From: Posidonia oceanica
Taxonomy: Eukaryota > Streptophyta > Magnoliopsida > Alismatales > Posidoniaceae
Direction of reading: 5' to 3'
Assembly (NCBI GenBank): GCA_037176725.1
Contig: JAZBRS010000026.1
Span: 63,528,501 to 63,592,500 of the forward strand
DNA: 64,000 nt
The notes beneath the pieces were generated by a model. It was not told the origin of the DNA and made no database searches. It was given only the letters and a program-made list of their open reading frames with translations. Below, piece after piece: positions 44,196 through 55,568 of the stretch (position 1 is its first letter; the number at the start of each line of letters is the position of its first letter). Position numbers and translations under genes: made by a program.

Positions 44196-44312
44196 GGTTT
44201 CTAGTTATCTAAGTTTTTAATTTTCTGGTTTTTTTGTTGTGTGGGGGTTTTCTAAGTCATTCCACCAGAGAGAGAAAGCCACTAAACAGGAGTCAAAAGT
44301 GGGGTGTCAACA

Positions 44313-46035
44313 GCATCAGATTCAGAACCTAGCATACATTCCTGCATACACCACACCACTGCACGGATATGCCGGCCATCACCTCGCATCACCAGGCGAC
44401 GTGATGGTGGATCTGGAGGAGGACCTCGGTGCGACCTAGACGGCATATGTGGTCCCTGCCCTTGCTGCCTCATCACCTGTGACAGCCAATCCAGACCCCA
44501 TCAATGACAGGATGGACGTTCTGGAGAAAGCACTACGTCTAGTGCAGGGCACGGACCACCAGTCCTACCAATTCTGGGACCTCTGTCTCTTTCCAGAGGC
44601 CGCACTCCCTTTGAAATTTCACATCCTGAAATTCGATAAATACAATGGTAGAGGCTGCCCTATCTCGCATCTGAAGGCATACTGTGGGGACCTTGCTCAG
44701 GTGTAGGCTGATGAAAGGCTCCTTATCCGCCTATTTCAGAAGAGTTTGACCGGCCCCACACTCAGGTGGTTCATTTCCCTTGACATGGCCACGGTTCAGA
44801 CTTGGACTGATCTTTCTCAGGCTTTCCTTGAGCAGTATGCTTTCAACCTCGACTTGATCCCCAAGTGGGAGGATCTTGTCGCCATCCGGTAGAGGCCCCA
44901 AGAGCCATTCAGGGAGTATGTCGGTTGCTGGCGCTCCATAGCCGCCCAGGTCAAAGATAAACCCTCTGAGGAGGACTCTATCGAGATGATCATCAAAGGA
45001 GCACTGCTAGTGACTGGGACTCTGCTTTGCATTTAGCGTATCACTAGTCATGCATCGCTGATTAAGGCTGACGCCCGCGTGGAGAGCTCGCTGCGAAGTG
45101 GGCATTTCCCCGTGCTTTCTGCATTGGCTAGGCAGACCAACACCTCCAACAATCGCCACAGCAACAACAACAGCAGAAACTCCGCTCCCGACTGCTTTGA
45201 ACCGCACACCGAAGCATGCGCCGACCCTCCCGAAGAGCCTGCCTATGCAGAGAGTCAGTCTGACCCTTTTCCGCTAAAACACGCACCTAACTATGCACCC
45301 ACGACACACACTGTCACTGTCGAGCCCGTGCATCACGTCGCACCTGCTCGGCAAGGACTCCAACCGGGGCAAAGACGACCTCGTCGGGCTAAGTGTGATT
45401 ACACCCCTCTGCCCGAGCCACTAAGCGTCATCTTCCCTCAAGTTGAGTCGCTCTTGAGACTCCCGACTGTCCATCTGTCACCGAATCCCCCTCTGTGGTG
45501 GCATGATATGGATTAGTTCTGCAACTTCCATTGGGCCACCGGGCACTCTACAGATGACTGCCTCACTCTTCGGGATGCCGTTCAGCGCCTAATCGATCGC
45601 AGGATCATCAGCGTTGACGGGCAGGAAGCAGCACTTGCGCATACACCTACACTTGCACTCGCACACCCTAGTATAGCCGACCCTTCCTCTTCCGAGCCTA
45701 CAGGCTTCACAGTTGCCAGAACCTCGGGGGTCTATCCTAGTCTTCTTTGAGTCCAGCTCCGCCTCGGTGGATCCTTCCGATCCCATCGGTGCAATCTCCT
45801 TTTGCCTTCTTTCCTTGGTCCGTCCGAGGGACGCTCGGATGCAGCGGCAGCATCAACAGCAAGCCCAGTTGCAGCACCATCCAAGTTAGCTCCTCTTCTA
45901 ACCTTCGCAGCTCTAGTGCTCCCTGCACTACCGTCAGCAGCTCCAGTGCTCCCCGCACTACCAACAGTGGACCCCGCCGACAACGTCAGCAATGTAGCAG
46001 CAGACCCAGTACCTCCCTCCCGAGGTTGCTGACAG
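44313..46035 (+). pseudogene. gag of element F with five in-frame TAG stops
   Basis: One frame runs from 44313 to TGA 45748-45750 with TAG at 44437, 44704, 44890, 45034 and 45514 and no frameshift. Capsid-type sequence: MDVLEKALRLVQGTD, LPLKFHILKFDKYNGRGCPISHLKAY, then LFQKSLTGPTLRWF and FLEQYAFN, as in retrotransposon gag of the Vitis/Tat kind. The C-terminal part has one GLQPGQRRPRR...LSVIFPQV segment and the knuckle CNFHWATGHSTDDC (about 45522-45565). The sequence after 45750 is alanine/proline-rich and ends at CAG|GTAAGT (46035/46036). Structural protein of the particle; the N terminus is cut by the insertion of G. Confidence 0.85.
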
Positions 46036-46041
46036 GTAAGT
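46033..46041 (+). promoter_or_regulatory. Splice donor after gag (element F)
   Basis: CAG|GTAAGTC in the context GAGGTTGCTGACAG. The same context occurs at the same place in G (TAG|GTAAGT, 36178, minus strand). A near-consensus donor kept in both copies suggests a spliced transcript; no acceptor could be assigned. Confidence 0.5.
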
Positions 46042-46202
46042 CTCCCTTACCTTTCTTTTGATTCCTGCACTAGCTTTCCTTTTCTTTTCGTTTTGTTTTT
46101 GCATTTTCTTACCTTGTCAGAAAACCATTAAAAAAAAAACATAAAAACAGCAAAAAACCAAAAGACATGCACTCTTTCCTTCCTCATGCATTCTTTGCAT
46201 AC

Positions 46203-48540
46203 AGGCTGGCAACCCTAACTGCTCGGCGATAGATCCGTTAACCTATCACCATCGGGCAGATATCCCTAACTATTCGGCGATAGGTCCGTCAACTTATCAC
46301 CTGGCACATATCAATCACCTTGCATGTACATATCATCTCGCACATATCTATCATCATGCATTTTCATTCTCTGCATATACAAAAGCAAAAGCACCAAAAA
46401 ATTCAAGAAAATCTAAAACAACAAAAATATTTTCTTCGCCTTGCTATTGGTTTTCCCTTTTTTATGTTTTCCTAAACCTAAAACCATAAAAATACAAAAC
46501 CAATGCAAAAAACCCAAAACATGTTTGTCCTTTCCCCTCCTAAAAAATACAAAACCCATAAATATTTGTATAATCAGAAACCCAGCTTCGTACAAACAAG
46601 CAGTGTCTGGAGGATGTCAAGCAGTGACAATCTCAGGCGGGTCTCACCCGAGCAGCGCCATCTCTTGCATGTGGCCACAGAGTGAGACTTAGAGCAGAAC
46701 AGAGCATCTCGCGGAGCTCAAAACTCCAAAAGCGAGATCCACCTTATCAAGAGAGTCCACCGAACATGGAGAGGACTAAAGCAGAGCAGAGCATAGCTAG
46801 AGGCTGCAAGCACATTGCAGAGGCTAAGGATGTACGTCGCCGAACTCTTAACGCCTCACCCGAGACCACTACCCCAAGTGGGCGAAGAAATGCATATCCA
46901 AAAGAATATAGATCATGTGAGCAAAAAAAATATGATAACAAGATATGCATGCTGAGCACACAAGAATAATGAAGAAAGAAGTTGAAGAAAGAAGGCGCTC
47001 ATGAGAGGAGTGACTCGGACGAGCATCGAAGCCCCCTCGGCTATCAACTTCAAGCGCCACATTGGCAACTGCACGGGATACATTATCTGGAGGACCTGGC
47101 CCCACCCTCCGAGTGCAACAGAATGCTCCAATCCCTTGTGCAGACGACTCTACTTCCCTGGCAGGCTAGATGCAACTCCAGTCACTCATGAGGGGAAAAG
47201 AAAAATCAACCCGAGAGTGTCAAAAGCGGTAGCTGGTCCCCGAGGAATTGAGACGGAGGCTAAGAAGCTACATCCAACACTTCTGCTACCTGCATGCAGC
47301 CAAAGGCTATACTCTGCAAAGCTAAGGCCTCGTCCTGAACCAAGAGTGAGAAAGAGAGCCACTGACCACAACTCGACATGGCGTTGCTCGAGGTTTGGGA
47401 TCTCCTGAGTCAAAAACTGCAGAGGTATCCTCTTAGCACAGTTGCTTTGAGTCCAAAGCCACCAAAAATGCATGCTGTAATATATTTTTATCTTCCCTTC
47501 TCCCTGTGTTCGAAAATCGGAGCCAAGGACGAGCACTTTTGCCTGCCTCACTCAAAGGCTCCGTGCTTTTCAATTTTTGCCGGCCACCGCGTTGGGTAGG
47601 TCCTTGATGACCGGCATGTCCCTTGTTCATCACTTCGTGACATAGCATCGCATGCCCACTCTGAGACAATTGCACACCTACCGCGAGGGATTTCCTGTCT
47701 TCTCTCTGATTATTCTGCATTCCTTGCATCGGGCTGGCAGCCCTAACTGCTCGGCGATAAGTCCGTCAACTTATCATCCGAGCTGATATCCCTAACTATT
47801 CGACGATAGGTCCGTCAACTTATCATCCATCATTCATCCATCCATCCTCGCATTTTGATGCCACAGGCGCTTAGACTGTCTCCTGGTATCATCCCTGATA
47901 CCAAGGGCATCTTTTTTGCTGCCCTGTGGTATCACCCCCCTCATCTCATCAGGCTAGCAGCCCAAACTGCTCGGCAATAGGTCCGTCAACTTATCACCCT
48001 ACATTTTCTCTACATTATCTCATTGCATTCCCCACCGACATTGCACCTCGCATGGTGATCCCTTACATCCATCCCACTGCATCGGGCTGGTACCCCTAAC
48101 TACTCGGCTGACAAACTCGTTAGTTTTGTCTCCACCTTGCATTTTGATGTCATGGGCGCTTCAGCTGTCCCTTGGTAGTATCGTTCATCGATACCAGGGG
48201 CATCTTTATTTTGCTGCCCCATGGTATCCCATTTCCATCTGCATCGGGCTGACATCCCCAACTGTTACGGGAGCATCTACAGACTTCTGCCACACCTTCG
48301 GGTATGGTATTCTCGTTGCATTCGTGGTTACAAGTCGTCCCACTTGTCACCACCTCTCTTGCCTGACAGACTCACTAGCCTGTCAATGCCTTTGGTACCA
48401 GGTGCGTCTGGCAGCCCCTTGGTATCATCTCACCCCCATTCGGACTGATATTCCTCAACTATCCGGTGATGAGTCTGTCAACTCCTCAAAGGGCCCATAC
48501 TCCCTAACTATCCGGTGATAGGTCCGTTAACTTATCACCC
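46203..48540 (+). repeat. Dispersed covarying hairpin repeats (element F)
   Basis: Nine or more units. Stems: GATAG 46228-46232 with CTATC 46243-46247; GATAGGT 46279-46285 with ACTTATC 46292-46298; GATAAGT 47756-47762 with ACTTATC 47769-47775; GATAGGT 47805-47811 with ACTTATC 47818-47824; GACAAA 48110-48115 with TTTGTC 48125-48130; GACAG 48365-48369 with CTGTC 48380-48384; GATGAGT 48468-48474 with ACTCCTC 48481-48487 (one mismatch); GGTGATAGGT 48514-48523 with ACTTATCACC 48530-48539. The loop is usually CCGTCA or CCGTTA. Confidence 0.85.
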
Positions 48541-48588
48541 ATTCGTCGTAGTGTAATAGCATTCTTTTGCATGGCATTAGCATTTCAT

Positions 48589-49225
48589 CATCACACGAGC
48601 ATCGCACGCTTAGGATTCGAACCCCTGGTTCACGTATTGCCGAAGGTGTCATCCTCAGCACCTGCAAGACTTTTGTAGCTTGCCGACTTTGGATGATACT
48701 CGCAGTAGTGCGCGACCTTGGGATCGCTTTCTTGGTTTCGCATGCCCAGCGTTCCACTGTTTATACATTGCATTTCACTGCATAACATTAGCATCTCATT
48801 TGCATATCATCATGTAGCTTTCTCGTATCCTCCGTAGAGTCAGTCCTAGTATTGCATCTCATCATCACACGGACATCGCATGCTTAGGATTCGAACCCCT
48901 GACTCACGTATTGCCTAAGGTATCATCCTCAGCACCCGCAAGACTTTCGTAGCTTGCCGGCTTTGGACGGCACCCGCAGTAGTGCACGGCCCCAGGATCG
49001 TTTTCTCGGTTCCACGTGCCCGACGTTCCACTGTTTATACATTGCATTTCACTACATAGCATCGCGCGTTTAGGATACGAATCCCTGGTTCGCATATTGC
49101 CTAAGGTAGCATCCCCAGCACCCGCAAAACTTTCGCAGTTTGTCGGCTTGGGATGATACTCGCAGCAGTCCACGGCCTGGGATCGTTCTCTCGATTTCGC
49201 GTGCCCCATTGCATAACATTGCATC
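48589..49225 (+). repeat. Three-copy tandem repeat of ~210-270 bp
   Basis: Copies begin near 48589, 48860 and 49066. Each contains TTAGGATTCGAACCCCTG (or close), CAGCACCCGCAAGACTTTCG, and GGATCGTTTTCTCGG. On the minus strand the first word reads GGTTCGAATCC, like the pol III B box, but no tRNA fold surrounds it. Confidence 0.85.
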
Positions 49226-49766
49226 CTTATTGCGCTGCTACTCCTCTATAGTCATTACCTCAGCTTTCGAATTCCATTTCCCGGGCATTACATGCCCGCC
49301 ATCGCATGCACATTCACAGCATCTCTCTTTCAGCACCTTTACATTCAGCCTTTTATTTTCACCACTTGCATCGCCTACGCCTACGGCATGAAGCTTGGCA
49401 AACGGCACCCCCATGCCAAAGCGAAACTCCGGTATCCCATCGACTGGCCTTCCTGCATTGCCCAGCGACACCCCTTGCATTGCATATTCCGTCTTTTCCA
49501 CATGCATGCATCACCCGCTTTCCCCCAGAGGAGTACAGCGCAATGAGCATTAGCGTAGGCATGACATCTGCATTAGCACCGTGCACTAGTATTTGCATTG
49601 GCATAGCATTCTAGTGTTCACATGCATTTGCATTCGGCGACGAGTCATGATTTTTGGTGCATCCACCAAATAAGTGACTCACGTCAACAAAAACTGGCCT
49701 CGTATTGGTGTTAGAGGGGGTGTCTTGTCAACCCTAAGCCACGGTCTCGCTACGCTTGACCTCGCT

Positions 49767-49780
49767 CAAGGAGGGGCATC
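49767..49780 (+). other. Polypurine tract of element F
   Basis: CAAGGAGGGGCATC directly before the LTR start TGTAGACACC; same motif as X and B. Confidence 0.8.
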
Positions 49781-51741
49781 TGTAGACACCCCATTTTGAC
49801 ACCAAGCGGTGGATCAAACTTGGAGAAAGCGAGCTCGAAAATGGTGGATTCAACCTTTTCCCCAAAACCCGACCTTTCCACCCAAACTGACCCAATTTGA
49901 CCTAAAACCAAATCTCATTCCAAAACCTACCCAAAACTTACCCAAAACAATTCATTTCCCATCTCCAAAACTAACCTAAGCCTCAAAGCCCAACCAAAGT
50001 CCATTTTCAGCCCAGCCACACGCACAGGCGACTGAGTCCTGTCACCAGCAATAGGGGCGACTGGGTCAGGCACCAAGTGATGGGGCGACTGGACTGTAAA
50101 TCTGCAGACCGTGCAAGCTCCCGCTGCACGTTCGTTTGGACGCATCCGACCGGCCTGCGTTGCGCCGCACACGCCACCTCCCTCACCTACCACGCCAGTC
50201 TCTCCGCACTCACTCCCGTGCACGCCACCTCTGGCCACCCACTCTGGAGCATGCCTGCCACCTCTGCCAACTCCGATGACCTTGCGTCCTACCAACACCT
50301 CGACTGCCACCCACTCTCTCGGCCTCTCGCTGACACTCCTCTGCCGCTTGCCAGAGCTAATAGGGCATGGAGATCCCAGTGGAAGAGGAGAGCTCATTCG
50401 GTGCACTAGAACCCACATCCCGGCCTTCACCGAAAATTCCAGAACCCATTCCGGCGAGACTTCAACCTCTCCTCCTCCTTGGCCGCTTGCCCAAAAGCCC
50501 AATCCAATCACCCAAGCACCTTCACACGACCACCAGCAACATCCCCAACACCTCAAACACCGCCCTAGCATCCTAGACCGCTGCGATCACCTCGAGCTCG
50601 CCGCCGCCTCGCCGCCACCGGCTGACATTCCCAAAGGCCGCTCCACAGCTCCAGACTCTCCCAAACTCCACGCATGCCTCCTCAAGACCGCTGCGAACTC
50701 TTCTAGACCATCCCACGCGCTCGCCATCGCCTCCTCCGCCATAGCAACCTCCTCGCCAGCGAGCTCCGACAAGCTAGGTCGGGAGGCCACCTCGCGCATC
50801 CCCACAGATAAGTAACACCTCCCCTAGCTCCCTTTTGTTCCGTACATGCTTTTTAGATAGTTGTTTCCTTTTTCAGTAGCGTAATCGACTAATCTTGGCC
50901 ATCTTCTCCAGCACCGGAGGCCTGCCAGGTTAGGCACCATGTGAGGCGGCGACTAGCCTGGGCCTCCGACAGCCATTTGGTCGGACTTTGGGCCGCCGCT
51001 CTAGCCAGCCTAGAGTTCCGTTTGCCTTTATTTTTGTATGCCTGTAATCCTGAATGCTTGCTCTATATGATTGCATGCTTAGTTTTCAATTTTGCTTGGC
51101 CATGTGTCCTACATCTGGTCTCAAAAGTGACTGTTTGGAATTAGGATTTGTAGTCCCGTCGCCAGTGTGACCGGTGACTGAACTACAACTTCCCGCAGTT
51201 CCTCTGGCCAACTTTGGACTACCATATCTTGCGACCTAGGCATCCATTTTTCTATCTGTTTGTTTTCATGTCTTCCTCATCATGCCATCTATACGACCAT
51301 GCCTTTAGATTTCAATTTTGCATCATGTAGCTAGCCTGTTTTCGGCCGTGAAGGCCACTATCTAGCGAAGCTGTCAGCCCCTCTATCACCGCTGTCCCAG
51401 GCGACAGGCTCCGATGCCTCTCCAACAGGCGACCAGTTACAGTAGCCATTCTGAGCGGCGACCAGCTGCCTTGCCGATCTCATCGATGATGAGCACCGTC
51501 GCCCCTCAGGCCAGCAACTGCCCCTGCAGCTCAGACAGTGGCCGAGCCACCTTGCTTGCCGCTTTGCGCCTTGATCTTTTTGCTTGCCTGTTTTTCAGAC
51601 CTCAATTTCTGCGCTTTATTTATCGCCACTTTGTCGCATTTCTCTTTAATCAATTTTCTAGCATACCATGATCATGCATCATAACATCATAACATCGTAA
51701 CAATTCTAGCAAGTTCAGGCATTCATTAGACATGCATAGCA
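49781..51741 (+). mobile_element. Element F 3' LTR (about 1.96 kb)
   Basis: Starts TGTAGACACCCCATTTTGAC. Only the first 20 or so bases resemble the LTRs of X and G. Exact GGCGACT words at 50027, 50056, 50084 and 50948. The GC-rich centre (50100-50820) yields long ORFs on both strands without domains. The end ...ATGCATAGCA at 51741 is inferred from where D-like sequence begins (CTTCTTTTTGGTTGG); no target duplication is available to confirm it. Confidence 0.65.
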
Positions 51742-52845
51742 CTTCTTTTTGGTTGGTTTTCTTGGATTTTCTAATTTTTTGATTTTTTTGATTTTATGAT
51801 TTTTTTTGGTATTTTGGGTTTTCTGATTTTTAGTATTTGGGATTTTCTGATTTTTTTTATTTTTTTTTTTGGATTGATGAGTGTGGTCATAACCTTCTTA
51901 CTTAAAGACCTTGTAGTATTGCCTTGTATTATCTAGGGTAAGAGAACTTTCCCTTCTAACATGCCTAGTCTTTTGAGAAGTTGGGACCTCATACTAGCCT
52001 TAGCTTGATCATTATTTCCTTTATTTAATCAGTCCCTGAATTTCTAGGATTTCCTGCCCCTTGCCTGTGGGTGAGATAGGTGGAGGTTTGAAATGCAGTA
52101 AGCTCTTGACTTTGGCTTAGGTCTTGAATTCCACTTGCCTTTCTTTGGTCCTTAACGCGTCTCTCTAGGATTTATGCTTTAGGTTCATAGACAGCTTTTG
52201 CCATGTTCCTTTTCCGCTCTTTGGACAGCTCTTTGCTGGTCTCTTTCAGTTGGACAGTTTCTTTTACTGTCTCTTTTCATTTGTTCCTCACTTGGACAGC
52301 TTCTTTGCTATCTTCTTTCCTCTCTGTTTGGGCAGTTTTTGCTGCCATCTTTTCTAGATGCTTTCTAAGTTAATTGGCAAGCAGTTTGTACCATAAGCCT
52401 CTACTTCGAGCTTGCCTTTCTCTTACCTCTCCGTGTAAGTGTATGTACAGACAGGACAAGGTTAAGGTTACCCTAGTTGTTCAGTTCCCTTTCTATTTGA
52501 GACACAACTTTCTTTCCTTGGCTAGGACTTGGTCTTTGGTTCCTTTCTTGATTTTGGCATGCTAATTAAGGGTGTATTGTATGTAACTCCCACGGATTTA
52601 AAGATGCCTTTAGGTTGTTACAACCAGTGGTTGGACCTTCCTTGGGTGTGATGGTCTCAGCTTAGGAAACCTTAGATAATATTTCGGCAACTTTGCTTAG
52701 TACTCTAAGTTGTTGGGTATAGTCTATACTCATCAATCATTTTTATTATTTATTACTTATAATCTAACTTAGCATTAGAGACAAATAAAGACAAATAAAG
52801 GAAAATAGAGTACGGAAAGGAAAAAGTCTTATTTACAAGTTTTAC
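51742..52845 (-). other. Noncoding block after gag (element D)
   Basis: Matches B 27230-28370 and, for the CTGTCC part (52190-52360), A 11740-11935. The hairpin GACAGT/ACTGTC is kept (about 52252-52275). The sequence begins in the T-rich stretch, so the part equivalent to B 24474-27230 is gone. No gene. Confidence 0.75.
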
Positions 52846-54472
52846 TTAAATTAACCACTGCCCTAAGTCGGGTTCAGTGGAACTTCGCACCTCCCTTCCC
52901 AGATAAGGGAGCTTACCTGAGGGGGGACTGTGGAAGTCTACCCCTAGCGGGTAGTAGTCAGGTGCTTGTGGCGCATGTTCTTGTCTTTCCTTTGGTTTGC
53001 GCCCAGCCCTTGCTTTTAGAGGGTCAGAGTCGGACTCATTCTGACTCGTTCCTTGTACAGTGCCCCTGGTGGCTTTGTCTTTGAGTGAGGCTATCAGATT
53101 TCCTCCTCCCTTTGAAGTGTGACCATTGATGTGCTCTGTATTAACCTCTCCTTCATGAACACAGTGTTCATGACTACCCCTAGTGTGTCCTCTTGTAGGA
53201 TCGGGCGGTTTGGGAGGAGGATCAACTCTTGCTTGTGCTGCTGGGAGCGGCGAGTTGAACATGGCTTCCATGTCGTACCAGTCCACATCAGCATACTCAT
53301 CGTAGATGGGTGACTAGTTTTCTTCTATTAAGTCCTGAGAGTCCACTGTCTTTTCATTACACCAATCAGTGTCAGTGTACTTATCAAAAGTGGGTGACCA
53401 ATCTTCTTGGATCGTGTCCTAAGAGTTCAGAGTAGGTGTTGAGGGTGCCTTGAGATTAAGGTCCTCTCTACTTGATGGGCTCCGTTCTGGATATGCTTGT
53501 ATGCACTGGATGGATGCCAATTCAGATCGAGCAGCTGATAGGATGATCTCTGCATCCACGTGAGCCACTCGATGGTTGAGCAAGGGCTCTTGATGTATCT
53601 GCATCACTTGTTGTCCTTTTTGAGCTACTTTCAGTCTGGCTTTACGCTCAGGCCACATGATTTCACCCTTGTCATTAAGATTATGTATTTTATCTTTGAC
53701 AGTGAAACAATCTTCAAGGGTGTGCCCATGGTTTTGATGATAAGGGCAGTGCTTGGTCATATCAGCATTTGGAAAACTTGGCCTGCGTTCAGGGAGTCGT
53801 AGATCTCCACTTTCAACCAGCATCCTGAATGTGTCGGGGATCGATTCAGGAAGCGGAGGATAACTTTGCCTCTAAGGGCCCTTGTAGTTCCGTGGTGGAG
53901 GGACGTTGTGGTAGTTCCTCTACCCTTGATGTTGCCCCTGGTATGCATTATTTGTCCATCCTTATTGGGCATGTGCTGGGTAGTCAGGTGGCGGTTGTTG
54001 TTGATGCTGTATTGGCTGCACTAACTACCCCTGGTACTGTGCTGGTTGCCTTTGGACTAGAAACGATTGCCCAGACTAATATTGGGGGTTTCTTTGCCCC
54101 TTCTGCCTCTGCTGAATTGAAACTTTGGCCATGTCACCAGTGACGCCTCCAAGTGTATAGCTAGAGGTTGTCTTCTTGCCCCTTCGTTAGGGTTCCAAGA
54201 ATGGTAGCTCTTCTTTGTGACGGAGGACTCTAGCAGTACGCTCGTACAGTTGAGGGTACGTTTGAAGGTCACTAATCAGCAGCCCTATTCTGAGCACTCC
54301 TGTAGTGTTTCGTGAAATGACCTGAACTGCTTGGTTTTCTGGGATGTAGCATTTTGACCTTGCAGCCATGTCGCTCCATCTGCTTGCAAAAGTTGCGAAC
54401 TCCTCGTCAGGTTTCATCCTTTCAGCAAGGAGGTCGCTCATTTTAGGCTCGTGCTAGATGCAATGGCTATAT
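52846..54472 (-). pseudogene. gag of element D, C-terminal part
   Basis: Continues the frame of 60221-61269 once the solo LTR is set aside; the register across the insertion is exact. Includes MSDLLAERMKPDEEFATFASRW, the knuckle HCPYHQNHGHTLEDC (about 53740-53700), NLNDKGEIMW, and acidic repeats (DKYTDTDW, DEYADVDW). Ends TAG/TAA near 52846. In-frame stops include TAA 54189-54187. Confidence 0.85.
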
Positions 54473-54477
54473 TGGAG
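54473..54477. repeat. Target site duplication of the solo LTR, left copy
   Basis: TGGAG, matching 60216-60220. Both lie in gag of D, and removing the insertion plus one copy restores the reading register. Confidence 0.9.
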
Positions 54478-55159
54478 TGTAGTAATCCCAGTGTTCAGAT
54501 CATCCATGCACACTACCAAAGCTCGCATGCACCGATCAGAATCAGGTTCACTATTAGCGGCTGTGTCCGAGAAGGAAGACTTGACTCGGAAACACTTAAA
54601 AAGGAAAAAAAGGAAAGAAAAGAAGAAGATAAGATAATTAGAGTCGCCACCGTGTCTATTAAGTCGGGAAACAAGGAAAATCGGGGAAATGCATGAATAA
54701 ACACGCAAAACCAAGCAAAAGATGCAATGCAAAAGAAATGAGATGCAAATGATATGACTCATGCCTAGGATAAGGGCAATATGGTCATTGCAGGCCAAGA
54801 AAAAGAGCAAGGACTCCTATTACGCGCGAGTAAGGTGTTAGGCACCCCCGCACACCTGAGAATCAGTCTTTCTAGGCTTACGCTCGCATACGCAGGGAAA
54901 TATAGATTTTGAATGCCTAAGTGCCATGAATGCCTAATTAGATGCTCAAAGGTGTGCTCTAAGTGATGGAATGCGTGCAAGGAATTAAACGTGCTATCTA
55001 AGCGCTCAGCAATGCTGTCTGTGTTCTGAACTAGGCGAACCCTGGTCCGTGAGAACTCCAAGCAGTAAGCATACTGCCATATATGCAAATGCAAGCGATA
55101 AACAAAACATCGGTAAAACTAGACAATGCAGGCGACATGCAAAAGAAACATCGTCAAAC

Positions 55160-55410
55160 ACGCAAAAAGGTGTGAGAAACGAAAGTCGGCAAGCAAAACG
55201 GTGCAAGAAACAAAGTGGGCACGCAAAACGGTGCAAGAAATAAAGCAGGCACGCAAAACGGTGCAAGAAACAAAGCCAGCACGCCAAACGATGCAAGAAA
55301 CAAAGCAGGCAAGCATAACGCTGCAAGAAACAAAGTAGGCACGCAAAATGGTGCAAGAAACAAAGCCAGCACGCAAAACGGTGCAAGAAACAAAGCAAGA
55401 CAAACGAAAC
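55160..55410. repeat. 30-bp tandem repeats (solo LTR)
   Basis: About eight units of CGCAAAACGGTGCAAGAAAC followed by AAAGCAGGCA. The ORF 55215-55592 merely reads this array as a ten-residue repeat (TQNGARNKAG) and is not a gene. Confidence 0.9.
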
Positions 55411-55568
55411 AAGACATCGTAAAAGCCATGCAATGTAGATGTAAAAACATGCAAAGGAGAAGAGCAGATCAAGTAAGGAGAGGCAAACAGTGCGAGTGTG
55501 AGAACAAACACTACTTGAGGACCACGCAATGTAGGTGTGAAGACCTACAAAGGGGAAAGGAAGCAAGC

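Larger units (their letters stand above)
34458..44312 (-). mobile_element. Element G: gag-only large-LTR retrotransposon, 3' end missing
   Basis: Minus-strand order: 5' LTR 44312-39933, primer-binding site, 1.75-kb leader, gag 38162-36179, 3' internal noncoding region to 34458, where it is cut off. No pol and no 3' LTR. Its internal region matches element F in inverted orientation. The 5' LTR start abuts the gag of F, so G was inserted in F; the expected duplication (GCATC at 44313-44317) cannot be checked because the other side is lost. Confidence 0.8.
39933..44312 (-). mobile_element. Element G 5' LTR (4.4 kb)
   Basis: Minus strand TGTTGACACCCC ... GACGATCACA. Same internal order as the LTR of X: AAACCCTAG repeats (43940-44190), purine/pyrimidine-biased stretch (43430-43910), GC-rich island (42470-43000), AT-rich degenerate 90-bp repeats (41500-42440), conserved blocks (40200-40590). 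ORFs in 43013-43573 are products of composition. Confidence 0.8.
46042..49766 (+). other. 3' internal noncoding region of element F
   Basis: No gene. It holds hairpin repeats (46203-46300, 47729-48540), a stretch similar to G 34900-36160 in reverse (46400-47600), two copies of a GGTATCA...TGATACC hairpin cassette (47886-47935, 48165-48235), a three-copy 210-bp repeat (48589-49225), and GCATT-rich sequence before the polypurine tract. The ORFs here have no recognisable domain. Confidence 0.7.
44313..51741 (+). mobile_element. Element F: gag-only retrotransposon, 5' end missing
   Basis: Plus-strand order: gag from its interrupted N-terminal part (44313), conserved splice donor at 46036, a long noncoding region with hairpin repeats, polypurine tract 49767-49780, and 3' LTR 49781-51741. 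No pol. G is inserted in its gag; the part to the left is gone. The right end abuts element D without a duplicated partner. Confidence 0.8.

Noticed and set aside
48600..48640. A degenerate tRNA gene (B-box-like GGTTCGAATCC on the minus strand)
   Set aside because: The bases around it do not form a T stem and no A box or acceptor stem is visible.
50111..50815. A 234-codon ORF (+) overlapping a 214-codon ORF (-) at 49927-50571
   Set aside because: Both are in the GC-rich part of the F LTR, are Pro/Ser/Ala- or Gly/Val-rich with no domain, and overlap on opposite strands; open frames are expected in such composition.
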